Notes under the pieces: generated by a model
Databases searched by the model: none
Told to the model about the DNA's origin: nothing
The model's input: only the letters and a program-made list of their open reading frames with translations
In this document: positions 45,734 to 54,215 of the stretch, piece after piece
Layout of the letters: every line of letters starts with the position of its first letter
Position numbering within the stretch: position 1 is the stretch's first letter
Assembly (NCBI RefSeq): GCF_014646655.1
Contig: NZ_BMNR01000002.1
Span: forward strand, 647,942 to 711,941
From: Yeosuana aromativorans
GTDB lineage: Bacteria; Bacteroidota; Bacteroidia; Flavobacteriales; Flavobacteriaceae
Direction of reading: 5' to 3'
DNA: 64,000 nucleotides
Translations under genes and position numbers: made by a program

Positions 45734-47821
45734 TTAATTTTTAGTTATTTTTAAATCATGGCAAGCAGAAATATATTGTGCTGCCGACCAAGCTTGATAG
45801 GCTTTTCCCATAGGTTTTCCTGTGGTTCCATGTGCCCATTCTGTAAATTCCCAGTCTTCACTAACACCTTCTTTGTTTAATAACGCTAGCTTGTATAATT
45901 CAGAAAGTGCCATATCTTTTAAGCCTAATTTATTAATGAATTTCACCCAAAACCCACCCACAAACGGCCAAATGCCACCATTGTGGTAGTGATTGGGCAA
46001 ATTGAGCAGATTTACCGTGTAATACGGGCGCCAATCGGGGTCGCCCGGGTTTACAACAGGATATACATTGGCTATCGGAAAGGGTTCATTAACACCGGAA
46101 CCCAACATAAAACGAAGAGTTTGATGTGCTTTTTCTGAATCGACTGCGCCGTGTAAAAAGGCCAACACATTACCCACAGTATCACATCGCCAACTAAAAT
46201 CAAAAGGGGTAACTTGAGCAATTAAATAGGCCGTATCGCCCAATGTAAACTGCCGTTCTGCAAAAGATACAGACTGAAATAATTTTTGTTGCGTAGAAGG
46301 CCAAAAATTTTGCAATATCTCTTTTTTAATGACCTGTGACCAGCGTATATACTCACCAGCTTTTTCATAGTTACCTAACATTTCCAGCATGCGACCAAAA
46401 CACACATTGGCTCTATACCAAAGAATCTCATCGTAAAGTATATTGTAACTCCTACCAAATAAATCTGTCCAGTCCCCTGCTTCAGGGATTTCCAGCAAGG
46501 CATCATTATTGGAATCATGGGCGCCAAGCCATCTCATGGTATCTTGTATGTCTGAGATATGCAAGCGCAGAAACTCAATATCTTTTGTGGCCATAATATA
46601 TTCATAAAATGCAATGACCACCCAAAGTCCGCTATCTATAGAACAAATCCCACCAACACCAGAATAATCTGGCATATTATCTTTAATACGAACATTAGAA
46701 GGAATTTGTCCATTTGGAGTGATATGCTCAAACAACGTAATGAGTGTTTGGCGCTGACACTGCTGAATGTCTTTATCATGCTTGTCAAGAGGCAGTGATC
46801 CTATAATGGTTATGGCCCCATCCCTAGCCCAAACACTGTGATAGTTTTCATCGGTACCGTTTGGAATGTTATCCTTTATGGAACAAGCGGAAAAACCAAG
46901 TGGTGTAATATTTTTTTTAAGGGCTTCAATGGCTTTTAAGTAGCCCTCTTTAATTAAACCAATTTTTTCGTCGTCTTTCTCTGTAACGATATGGTTGGTT
47001 TCTTTTTGAATGAAATAATCTTCGGCACGTGTTTCTTCACAACTAACCATGGCGTCTTCAGGGAGTACATTAAAATAAATCAATCCCTCTATGATACCAT
47101 CTCCTTTTTCTTTTTCAGAATGATATACTTGCCTGTATTTGGTGTATTTATAGAGTTCTTCATGGGCATTGGCTACCACAATGCCCTTAACAAATTCCAA
47201 ACCAAACATAGCGGTGTCATTACCACTATCTCCAGCAACCAAAGTATCACTTGCTCTTAACTCAAGTTTTTTTAACAGCCATTGCAAGGCATTCCCTTTA
47301 TTGGCCCATTTAGGCAGCACATCCAAAAACTTGTCTCCTGAATACACAATATTGACATGCATATCTGCCTTGGCAAAATCCTCTTCAATACTATCAATAA
47401 GCTCTGGGCTGGCATCATGAAAATAGTAACTGCGCTTATAAGAATGCTGAAACTTGATTGGTTGTTCACTGATGGGATGGTCTATATTTTTGATAATATC
47501 CTCTACAGCTTCTAAATCCCATCCATCATCAAGGATTTCATTAAATTCCTTGACAACGCTTTTCTTTTTGAAATCATAAATAAGTGTTCCTACCCCTGCA
47601 ATAACGTAATCTGGTTTTGGCAAAACACCCGTATCAACCAAATGAAGTACATCATCGATTAACCGACCCGTATTGTAAGTTAGCAGAACGTCGTTTTTGG
47701 GTTTATACTTTTTCCATATTTTGGTGAAGTTGCTTTTTAGCGTATGGAAATCTATTAAGGTATTATCAATATCAAAAGACAAGAGTTTGATGTCATTCTC
47801 TTTCTTTAAACTTAAACTCAT
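45734..47821 (-). CDS. Fusion of sucrose-phosphate phosphatase (HAD-IIB) and invertase/glucosidase-like (alpha/alpha)6 domain
   Basis: A 695-residue two-domain protein. Residues 1-250 are a HAD-IIB phosphatase with SFDIDNT (Asp17, Asp19), YNTGR (49-53), GVGTLIYDF (76-84), IVYSGDKFLDVLPKWANKGNALQWLL and AGDSGNDTAMF, all as in sucrose-6-phosphate phosphatases. Residues about 285-690 look like a GH100 neutral invertase or amylo-1,6-glucosidase-type toroid: YHSVWARDGAI (Asp334, candidate acid), NGQIPSNVRI, AGDWTDLFGRSYN, NHYHNGGIWPFVGGFW (609-624) and EWAHGTTGKPMGKAYQAWSAAQYI. Both domains keep their key residues. No signal peptide, so cytoplasmic. First gene of the operon. Confidence 0.82.
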   Translation of the reverse strand: MSLSLKKENDIKLLSFDIDNTLIDFHTLKSNFTKIWKKYKPKNDVLLTYNTGRLIDDVLHLVDTGVLPKPDYVIAGVGTLIYDFKKKSVVKEFNEILDDGWDLEAVEDIIKNIDHPISEQPIKFQHSYKRSYYFHDASPELIDSIEEDFAKADMHVNIVYSGDKFLDVLPKWANKGNALQWLLKKLELRASDTLVAGDSGNDTAMFGLEFVKGIVVANAHEELYKYTKYRQVYHSEKEKGDGIIEGLIYFNVLPEDAMVSCEETRAEDYFIQKETNHIVTEKDDEKIGLIKEGYLKAIEALKKNITPLGFSACSIKDNIPNGTDENYHSVWARDGAITIIGSLPLDKHDKDIQQCQRQTLITLFEHITPNGQIPSNVRIKDNMPDYSGVGGICSIDSGLWVVIAFYEYIMATKDIEFLRLHISDIQDTMRWLGAHDSNNDALLEIPEAGDWTDLFGRSYNILYDEILWYRANVCFGRMLEMLGNYEKAGEYIRWSQVIKKEILQNFWPSTQQKLFQSVSFAERQFTLGDTAYLIAQVTPFDFSWRCDTVGNVLAFLHGAVDSEKAHQTLRFMLGSGVNEPFPIANVYPVVNPGDPDWRPYYTVNLLNLPNHYHNGGIWPFVGGFWVKFINKLGLKDMALSELYKLALLNKEGVSEDWEFTEWAHGTTGKPMGKAYQAWSAAQYISACHDLKITKN

Positions 47822-48049
47822 AATGTTTTAAAATTCTAAAATGTTTATTTGACTTTTTTGGTAAAAAACCAATCAAAAATAACCTGTTAGCTTGCTTAAT
47901 ATACTGAAAAAAATTAAGTACATCCCAAAAATCAGACGATTAAAGGAAGCTAAAACTTATTTTTACGAGTATAAAAATAATGGACGGTGAATACTATGGA
48001 TTTCGAAATTATATAGCCTTAAACCAATAATTTAAAAATAGTAAAAAGA
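47822..48049. other. Gene-free region upstream of the sucrose-type operon
   Basis: Contains the -7 element at 47874-47881 and otherwise AT-rich sequence; no open frame or hairpin that I can support. The AAA ATPase gene ends at 48050. Confidence 0.5.
47874..47881 (-). promoter_or_regulatory. -7 element for the sucrose-type operon
   Basis: Minus-strand TATTTTTG, a TAnnTTTG match, 52 nt ahead of the ATG at 47821. Confidence 0.5.
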
Positions 48050-49516
48050 TTAAATTCCACTGATAAAGCTACCATATGGATCTTTAAATTGCGTACCTTC
48101 CGTGAAACGATATTTGCTTAATTGTTTAAATTCCACCAAGGCCCAAAGCACAAATTCCTTCACAAAATAACTGTCTTCTTTTGCTAAATTAGGTTGGTGC
48201 TCCCCTAGCAAATCATCTAATGGTGAAATCGCATCCAAGAGGGCTTTGTATTCTTTTTCCCTTAGGTCATCCAATAATTCAAAGCCATCTTTTTGGTTGA
48301 AAAACCAAGACACGATATCATCATAGGGACTTTCATCATCTTGTTTTTTTAACTTTTCTATTTTAGGAAAAAACTCTTCAAACAAACTTTTTACTGCTTC
48401 ACCTATTAAATTGTAAGCCACAACTGCTGCGCCTTCCTGCTCGCCTTCATACACCAATTCAACCTTACCAGTTATAGAAGGAATGATACCTATAAAATCA
48501 CTTAACCTTACCAAAGTTTTTGCATCACCGGATTTTAAGGCCCTTCGCTCTGCCGTGCTTAATAAATTTTCCAATGCTGTTATGCTCAACCGAGCACTGA
48601 CACCACTTTTGGCATCAATAAAATCACTTTCGCGAGCCTCAAAAACAATTTGTTCTAATAAATCCCTGGCCAAATCGGGTACAATTACCATATCTTTTTG
48701 ACTTTCAACAATCTTAGCTTCTTGCTCAGTAATCAACCTAGCGGTTTCAATATCGGTTGGATAGTGCGTTAAAATCTGGGACCCAATTCTATCTTTAAGC
48801 GGTGTAACAATACTACCTCTATTAGTATAATCTTCAGGATTGGCAGTAAACAAAAACTGGATATCCAATGGCAATCTCACTTTAAAACCTCGTATTTGGA
48901 TATCACCTTCCTGTAGAATATTAAACAACGCTACTTGTATTCTTGCCTGCAAATCGGGCAACTCATTAATGACAAAAATACAACGGTTAGCTCGTGGAAT
49001 CATACCATAATGAATCACACGATCATCTGCATAACTTAACTTTAAATTGGCTGCTTTAATGGGGTCAACATCACCAATAATATCCGCCACGGTCACATCG
49101 GGTGTTGCTAGTTTCTCGGCAAAGCGCTCACTTCTGTGCAACCAAGCAATAGGAGTATCATCTCCTTTATCCTTGATGAGTTCAATGGCATAACGAGAAA
49201 TTGGTTTGAAAGGATCATCATTAACTTCGGAACCTTCCACATACGGAATATACTCATCCAACAAGTTAAGCATCAATCGAGCTAAACGTGTTTTTGCCTG
49301 ACCGCGCAACCCTAACAAATTAATATTGTGGCGTGACAGAATAGCGCGTTCCAATTCTGGAATGACGGTGCTCTCATAGCCATGAACACCCTCAAATGTC
49401 GTTTCCTTATTCTTTATTTTCTGAATTAGGTTGTCTCTTAATTCATCTTTTATGGATCTACTTTTATATCCTGAAGCCTTTAATTGTCCTAGTGTTTTTA
49501 TGCTTTCTATATTCAT
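48050..49516 (-). CDS. MoxR/magnesium-chelatase-I-like AAA+ ATPase
   Basis: A 488-residue AAA+ protein, partner of the VWA protein encoded just upstream. Start chosen at MNIESIKTLG (49516) because the VWA stop codon is at 49518-49520 and AGAGG lies 5 bases ahead of this ATG; a longer frame to 49561 would overlap. Walker A is NLLGLRGQAKTRLARL, Walker B is CIFVINELPD, sensor 1 is FLFTANPEDYTNRGSIVTPLKDRIG. MoxR-VWA pairs act as chaperones that load metals or assemble complexes; the client is unknown. It is close to the Fnr-cbb3 region but separately controlled. Confidence 0.9.
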   Translation of the reverse strand: MNIESIKTLGQLKASGYKSRSIKDELRDNLIQKIKNKETTFEGVHGYESTVIPELERAILSRHNINLLGLRGQAKTRLARLMLNLLDEYIPYVEGSEVNDDPFKPISRYAIELIKDKGDDTPIAWLHRSERFAEKLATPDVTVADIIGDVDPIKAANLKLSYADDRVIHYGMIPRANRCIFVINELPDLQARIQVALFNILQEGDIQIRGFKVRLPLDIQFLFTANPEDYTNRGSIVTPLKDRIGSQILTHYPTDIETARLITEQEAKIVESQKDMVIVPDLARDLLEQIVFEARESDFIDAKSGVSARLSITALENLLSTAERRALKSGDAKTLVRLSDFIGIIPSITGKVELVYEGEQEGAAVVAYNLIGEAVKSLFEEFFPKIEKLKKQDDESPYDDIVSWFFNQKDGFELLDDLREKEYKALLDAISPLDDLLGEHQPNLAKEDSYFVKEFVLWALVEFKQLSKYRFTEGTQFKDPYGSFISGI

Positions 49517-49517
49517 A

Positions 49518-50648
49518 TTAGCCTCTAATTCTCTTTTTTCTATTGGTTTCATAATCTTCAAAAATCATTTCTCCCAAGCCTTTTAAACCTGTGTAAAATG
49601 CTTTGCCTTGATTGGCAAAGGTAAATTCCCTAACAAACTGCATTAAATATGGGTCTTGAGCTATCATAAACGTAGTTATGGGAATGTGTAAACGCCTGGC
49701 TTGCTGCGCCATGGCATAGCACTTATTGGTAATGTAAGGGTTCAACCCAACGCTGTCTTTGTAATATTGTCCATCTGACATTCTAAGACAACTCGGTTTG
49801 CCATCAGTAATCATAAAAATTTGTTTGTTGGTATTTCGTTTTCTGCGAAGTAAATCCATTGCCAGTTGTAACCCTGCTACGGTGTTGGTATGATAAGGTC
49901 CTACTTTTAAATACGGTAAATCCTTGATTTCTATTTGCCAAGCATCATTACCGAACACCAAAATATCTAACGTATCTTTTGGATACCGTGTGGTAATGAG
50001 TTCGGCCAACGCCATGGCTACTTTTTTTGCTGGCGTGATTCTATCTTCACCATACAAAATCATACTATGACTGATATCAATCATCAATACCGTACTCATC
50101 TGGGATTTGTGAAGGGTTTCCTCTACTACTAAATCGTCTTCTGAAATACTGAAATCTCCAACACCATGATTTATTTGTGCGTTTTTCAAGCTTTCGGTCA
50201 TCGATACTTTATCCAAAGCATCCCCAAACTGATAGTTCCTAAAATCTCCAGTATGTTCATCGCCCAGGCCTGGACTTTTACTTTTATGGCTGCCTTGACC
50301 ACTTCGTTTAATGTTCCCAAAAATTTGATCCAAAGCTTGTTGCCGAATAGCACGTTCAGTTTTTGCGGTAATGGCCATGCCTCCACTATTTCCATCAGGG
50401 TCAATTTCCTCACGTATGTAACCTTTCTTTTTGAGGTCTTCAATAAAATCATCAATGGTATAATCGGGAGTTGTTAAGCTATATTCTTTATCCAATTCAC
50501 GTAACCAATCAATGGCTTCATCAAAATCGCCGGATGTATGGGTAATCAGCTCCTTGAAGATGTCAAAGAGTTTTTCAAAAGGAGATTGATTGGGAGCTTC
50601 ATACGTCTTAAAAACAAAGCCCTTTTTTTTAAACGTCTTTTTTGTCAT
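49518..50648 (-). CDS. VWA-domain protein, partner of the AAA+ ATPase
   Basis: A 376-residue protein with a C-terminal von Willebrand factor A domain. The metal-ion-dependent adhesion site is Asp191-x-Ser193-x-Ser195 in MIDISHSMILYGED, with the later ITDGKPSC and the threonine in HTNTVAGLQ. The N-terminal 180 residues are helical and charged with a conserved GDFRNYQFGDALDKVSMTESLKNA linker. It lacks a signal peptide. Gene order VWA then ATPase, with the ATPase start directly after its stop, suggests translational coupling. Confidence 0.9.
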   Translation of the reverse strand: MTKKTFKKKGFVFKTYEAPNQSPFEKLFDIFKELITHTSGDFDEAIDWLRELDKEYSLTTPDYTIDDFIEDLKKKGYIREEIDPDGNSGGMAITAKTERAIRQQALDQIFGNIKRSGQGSHKSKSPGLGDEHTGDFRNYQFGDALDKVSMTESLKNAQINHGVGDFSISEDDLVVEETLHKSQMSTVLMIDISHSMILYGEDRITPAKKVAMALAELITTRYPKDTLDILVFGNDAWQIEIKDLPYLKVGPYHTNTVAGLQLAMDLLRRKRNTNKQIFMITDGKPSCLRMSDGQYYKDSVGLNPYITNKCYAMAQQARRLHIPITTFMIAQDPYLMQFVREFTFANQGKAFYTGLKGLGEMIFEDYETNRKKRIRG

Positions 50649-50738
50649 AGCTGTATAAAATTAATACAATTTGAACAAAATAACACGCGTCCCGTGATTG
50701 GATTTATTTATACAGTAAAAAGGAAATCAAATAGAAGG

Positions 50739-51416
50739 TTACTCAACACGCTTTAGGCCTTCCAAATCAATTATTTTGATTTGTTTGCCAATGGTAGTTA
50801 TCAAGTCTTCTTTCTTGAATTGTGACAAAACACGTATAGTTGATTCTGTAGCGGTTCCTATAATATTGGCGAAATCTTCCCTTGATAACAACACGCTCAA
50901 TGTACCATCTGACTTAGTGCCAAAATTATCGTTGATGTAAATCAAGGTTTCTGCCAAACGTTGACGGACCGATTTTTGAGCCATGTTTACTATAATGTCA
51001 TCGGCTTCTTTTAAATCCATGGCCATTTCTTTCAGTACATCAAACGTAAAAGCCGTATTTTTTTGAAGGTCGTTCATGATTTCTGATTTTGGAATAAAAC
51101 ACACCTCCATATCATTCAATGCTACGGCACTAAGGTTTACACTTTCGTCACTTACCAATGAGCGTTGCCCTATCAATTCACCCTTAACAACCAATTTAAT
51201 GATTTGATCTTTACCGTTTGAGCTCAACTTAGTCAGTTTACAGATACCTTCCCGAATGCAATAAATGCCTTTAAGCGAATCGCCTTCCTCAAAAATCACC
51301 TCACCTTTCTTGACAACTCTTGAGGTTTTACATTCAGAAATTCTGATCAACTCCTCTTGACTCAATGTCTTTAATGAGTTGAATTGTTTAATGATACATT
51401 GTTCACACTTACCCAT
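50739..51416 (-). CDS. Crp/Fnr-family transcription regulator (Fnr-like)
   Basis: A 225-residue regulator with a cyclic-nucleotide-type beta-roll (about 28-125) and a winged helix-turn-helix. The recognition helix reads LSREDFANIIGTATESTIRVLSQF; Glu191 and Arg195 match the Glu and Arg that contact the TGA core in E. coli Fnr, but the serine between them is replaced by isoleucine (Ile194). Cysteines are at 4, 7, 29, 53, 59 and 106. Cys4-x2-Cys7 and Cys106 recall the cluster ligands of Fnr, although the N-terminal spacing differs. Divergent from the cbb3 oxidase operon, with an Fnr-like box between. Proposed role: oxygen- or redox-responsive activator. Confidence 0.88.
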   Translation of the reverse strand: MGKCEQCIIKQFNSLKTLSQEELIRISECKTSRVVKKGEVIFEEGDSLKGIYCIREGICKLTKLSSNGKDQIIKLVVKGELIGQRSLVSDESVNLSAVALNDMEVCFIPKSEIMNDLQKNTAFTFDVLKEMAMDLKEADDIIVNMAQKSVRQRLAETLIYINDNFGTKSDGTLSVLLSREDFANIIGTATESTIRVLSQFKKEDLITTIGKQIKIIDLEGLKRVE

Positions 51417-51435
51417 AGTAACATATAAAGAGCAA

Positions 51436-51443
51436 CAAAATTA
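51436..51443 (-). promoter_or_regulatory. -7 element for the fnr-like gene
   Basis: Minus-strand TAATTTTG, a perfect TAnnTTTG match, 19 nt ahead of the start. Its centre is 44 nt from the Fnr-like box centre, that is 33 plus one helical turn. Confidence 0.6.
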
Positions 51444-51476
51444 CGTAAAACACAACAAATATCATATTTTATGAAT

Positions 51477-51490
51477 ATGACATATATCAT
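51477..51490 (+). promoter_or_regulatory. Fnr-like box between fnr-like gene and ccoI
   Basis: ATGAC-ATAT-ATCAT within the larger perfect repeat ATATGA-N6-TCATAT (51475-51492). Centre 51483.5, 33 nt from the centre of the ccoI -7 element. Confidence 0.65.
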
Positions 51491-51512
51491 ATTTCAAACA
51501 GTACATTTTTAA

Positions 51513-51520
51513 AATATTTG
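51513..51520 (+). promoter_or_regulatory. -7 element for ccoI
   Basis: AATATTTG, one mismatch to TAnnTTTG, 31 nt ahead of the ATG at 51552. Confidence 0.5.
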
Positions 51521-51551
51521 CATTTAGGTACAAAAAAGAGCAAATTAGTTT

Positions 51552-53948
51552 ATGGAACATCATTCATGTTTCCACTGTGGTTTAGACACAAAAGATTCTG
51601 AAATTATTTTTGATGGAAAATCATTTTGTTGCAATGGTTGTAAAACCGTTTACGAAATTTTTTCAGCAAATGATTTAACCTGTTATTACGACTTACAGCA
51701 AGCGCCCGGAGCAACACCAAAAGACATTGAGGGTAAATATAACTTTTTGGAAAACCCAAAAATCATTGAACAACTATTGGAGTTTAATGATGGAAATACC
51801 CAAATAGTTACCTTGTATATACCTCATATTCACTGTAGCTCCTGCATTTGGATTTTAGAAAATTTAAACAAAATCCATCCATCTGTAAGTGTTTCCATTG
51901 TGAATTTTGGTAAGAAGAATGTAAGGATAACCTATAATGCCGAATTGCTCTCCTTAAAAGATTTAGTCATCCTATTAAACAGTATTGGGTATGAACCTTT
52001 TATAAGTTTAGATGATTACAGCACTGGCAAAAAACATATTGACCGTTCATTGATTTACAAATTGGGAATTGCTGGATTTGCCTTTGGAAACGTGATGTTT
52101 TTATCGTTTCCAGAATATTTTGATCTGTTTACCAATAAAACTGGAATTAATGAATTTTGGTTAGAACAATACAAACCACTTTTTAGATGGTTGATGTTTG
52201 CCTTTTCTGTTCCAGTTGTATTCTATTCCTCTCAAGAATATTTTATTTCAGCATTTAAAGGACTTCGTTCAAAAATTTTAAATATTGATGTGCCCATTGC
52301 CTTAGGCATTTCAGTATTGTTTATTAGAAGTACGTTTGAAATCATTTTCAATCATGGCTCTGGTTTTTTTGATAGTTTGACAGGCTTGGTTTTCTTTTTG
52401 TTGCTAGGACGGTTCTTTCAGCAAAAAACATATACATTCTTATCGTTTGAACGCGATTACAAATCCTACTTCCCTATCGGAATCACTAAAATAATATCAG
52501 ACGGCACCGAAGAATCCATTCAGGTATATGATATTGAAAAAGGCGACCGGTTATTGATACGGAATGAGGAACTGATTCCTGTGGACTGTATTTTAATAAA
52601 AGGAAACGCGCGAATAGACTATAGTTTTGTGACAGGCGAATCAAAAACAGTCATAAAAAACTCAGGTGATAAATTATTTGCCGGTGGAAAACAGTTGGAC
52701 GGTAGCATAGAAGTGGATGTTTTAAAATCAGTTGAACAAAGCTACTTAACCCAGCTTTGGAGCAATGACGTATTTAAAACTGACAAAGAAAAAACCTTTA
52801 CATCCATTACCAATAATATCAGTCAATACTTTACCGTAGTAGTCTTATCCATTGCCTTTATCACAACTGCTTATTGGCTTTTGGTAGATTCCAGTAAAGC
52901 CTTGAATGTGTTTACATCCATACTGATAATTGCATGCCCATGCGCCTTTGCATTGTCAGCTCCGTTTACATTTGGAAATATCCTGCGCATTTTAGGCAAG
53001 AAAAAATTCTATTTAAAAAATGCCAGCGTTATTGAACAATTGGCAAAAATCAATACCATTATTTTTGACAAAACCGGTACCATAACAGCTAATAAAGATA
53101 CCCAAATAGAGTATGAAGGCGTTGCACTTTCTACTGAAGAAGAAGCTATATTAAAAAGCACTTTAAGAGGTTCCAATCATCCATTGAGTCGATCGTTATA
53201 CAATATTTTGGATGAGCATGATATTTTAACTTTGGATTCCTATGAAGAATATTTAGGCGAAGGTATTTCCGGTCAATACAAACAAAGCCACATAAAAGTA
53301 GGTTCTGCCCCTTTTGTGGGACGTGCTACTGATACCGCTACGTTAAACACTTCAGTTCACATCAGCAGCAATAACGCTTACAAAGGAAAATTTACTTTTT
53401 ATAATGCCTATAGAAAAGGATTGTCGCAACTATTCAACCAACTGAAAAAACACTATGATTTGGCGATTCTTTCGGGAGATAATGAAGGTGAGAAAGAAAA
53501 CTTGACCAAATTATTACCGGCTAAAACAAAACTGTTGTTCAACCAAAAACCAGAAGACAAACTGGAATACATCAAATACCATCAAAGTGAAGGTGCCCAT
53601 GTTTTAATGGTTGGCGATGGATTGAACGATGCAGGTGCTTTGGCACAAAGCAATGTTGGCATTGCCATTTCAGAAAATGTCAATGTGTTTTCTCCTGCTT
53701 GTGATGCCATTTTGGATGCCTCAAAATTTGACCAATTGTATCAATTTATAAAATTATCCAAGACATCTTTAAAAATCATTAAATGGAGTTTTGCGCTATC
53801 ATTTATATATAATGTTGTTGGCCTTTATTTTGCAGTAACCGGGCAATTAGCTCCAGTAGTAGCAGCTATCTTAATGCCTTTGAGCTCGATTAGCATAGTC
53901 AGTTTTACAACTCTTGCAACAAATGTGGCAGGTAGAAAATTAAAATAA
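51552..53948 (+). CDS. ccoI: CcoI-type copper P1B-ATPase
   Basis: A 798-residue copper-exporting ATPase that delivers copper across the inner membrane for the CuB site of cbb3 oxidase. An N-terminal cysteine-rich segment (CFHC, Cys6/Cys9; FCCNGC, Cys26/27/30) precedes a heavy-metal domain with HCSSC (Cys95, Cys98). Then follow membrane helices, TGES (361-364), the ion-path CPC motif (462-464 in IIACPCAFAL), the phosphorylated Asp506 in DKTGT, and GDGLNDAGAL. This domain set is that of CcoI/FixI rather than CopA. First gene of the oxidase cluster, with an Fnr-like box at its promoter. Confidence 0.95.
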   Translation: MEHHSCFHCGLDTKDSEIIFDGKSFCCNGCKTVYEIFSANDLTCYYDLQQAPGATPKDIEGKYNFLENPKIIEQLLEFNDGNTQIVTLYIPHIHCSSCIWILENLNKIHPSVSVSIVNFGKKNVRITYNAELLSLKDLVILLNSIGYEPFISLDDYSTGKKHIDRSLIYKLGIAGFAFGNVMFLSFPEYFDLFTNKTGINEFWLEQYKPLFRWLMFAFSVPVVFYSSQEYFISAFKGLRSKILNIDVPIALGISVLFIRSTFEIIFNHGSGFFDSLTGLVFFLLLGRFFQQKTYTFLSFERDYKSYFPIGITKIISDGTEESIQVYDIEKGDRLLIRNEELIPVDCILIKGNARIDYSFVTGESKTVIKNSGDKLFAGGKQLDGSIEVDVLKSVEQSYLTQLWSNDVFKTDKEKTFTSITNNISQYFTVVVLSIAFITTAYWLLVDSSKALNVFTSILIIACPCAFALSAPFTFGNILRILGKKKFYLKNASVIEQLAKINTIIFDKTGTITANKDTQIEYEGVALSTEEEAILKSTLRGSNHPLSRSLYNILDEHDILTLDSYEEYLGEGISGQYKQSHIKVGSAPFVGRATDTATLNTSVHISSNNAYKGKFTFYNAYRKGLSQLFNQLKKHYDLAILSGDNEGEKENLTKLLPAKTKLLFNQKPEDKLEYIKYHQSEGAHVLMVGDGLNDAGALAQSNVGIAISENVNVFSPACDAILDASKFDQLYQFIKLSKTSLKIIKWSFALSFIYNVVGLYFAVTGQLAPVVAAILMPLSSISIVSFTTLATNVAGRKLK

Positions 53949-53954
53949 AAAAAT

Positions 53955-53968
53955 ATGATTTATATCAT
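53955..53968 (+). promoter_or_regulatory. Fnr-like box upstream of ccoS
   Basis: Perfect palindrome ATGAT-TTAT-ATCAT directly after the ccoI stop. Centre 53961.5 is 33 nt from the -7-like TATTTTTA at 53991-53998. Confidence 0.65.
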
Positions 53969-53990
53969 TTTACATAAAAACACATGAACC

Positions 53991-53998
53991 TATTTTTA
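53991..53998 (+). promoter_or_regulatory. -7 element for ccoS-ccoNO
   Basis: TATTTTTA, one mismatch to TAnnTTTG (A for the last G), 20 nt ahead of the ccoS ATG. Confidence 0.45.
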
Positions 53999-54018
53999 AC
54001 CCCTAATTTAAAACAAAC

Positions 54019-54204
54019 ATGAGTGTCATTTATATTCTGCTTACAATAAGCATTATTGTAGCTGTCATCTTTTTTATCGCGTTTATTTTGGCTGTAAAAA
54101 ATGGACAATATGATGACAGTTATACCCCTTCGGTTCGTATGCTTTTTGAAGACGAGCTAGTCAAAGAAAAACCAAATAAATCAATTCAAACCAAACAAGA
54201 TTAA
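54019..54204 (+). CDS. ccoS: cbb3 oxidase assembly protein CcoS
   Basis: A 61-residue single-pass membrane protein needed for maturation of the cbb3 oxidase cofactors. The N-terminal helix [31 protein letters not shown] is the whole of the family signature, with the typical NGQYDD ending that follows the membrane segment. A short, charged tail follows. Small size, position between ccoI and ccoNO, and an Fnr-like box in front all agree with this. Confidence 0.92.
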   Translation: MSVIYILLTISIIVAVIFFIAFILAVKNGQYDDSYTPSVRMLFEDELVKEKPNKSIQTKQD

Positions 54205-54215
54205 CTATTACTACT

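Noticed and set aside
51462-51474. Inverted repeat TCATA-TTT-TATGA as a second Fnr box
   Set aside because: Half sites are in the opposite order and spacing to the four consistent boxes; AT-rich sequence makes such repeats likely by chance.
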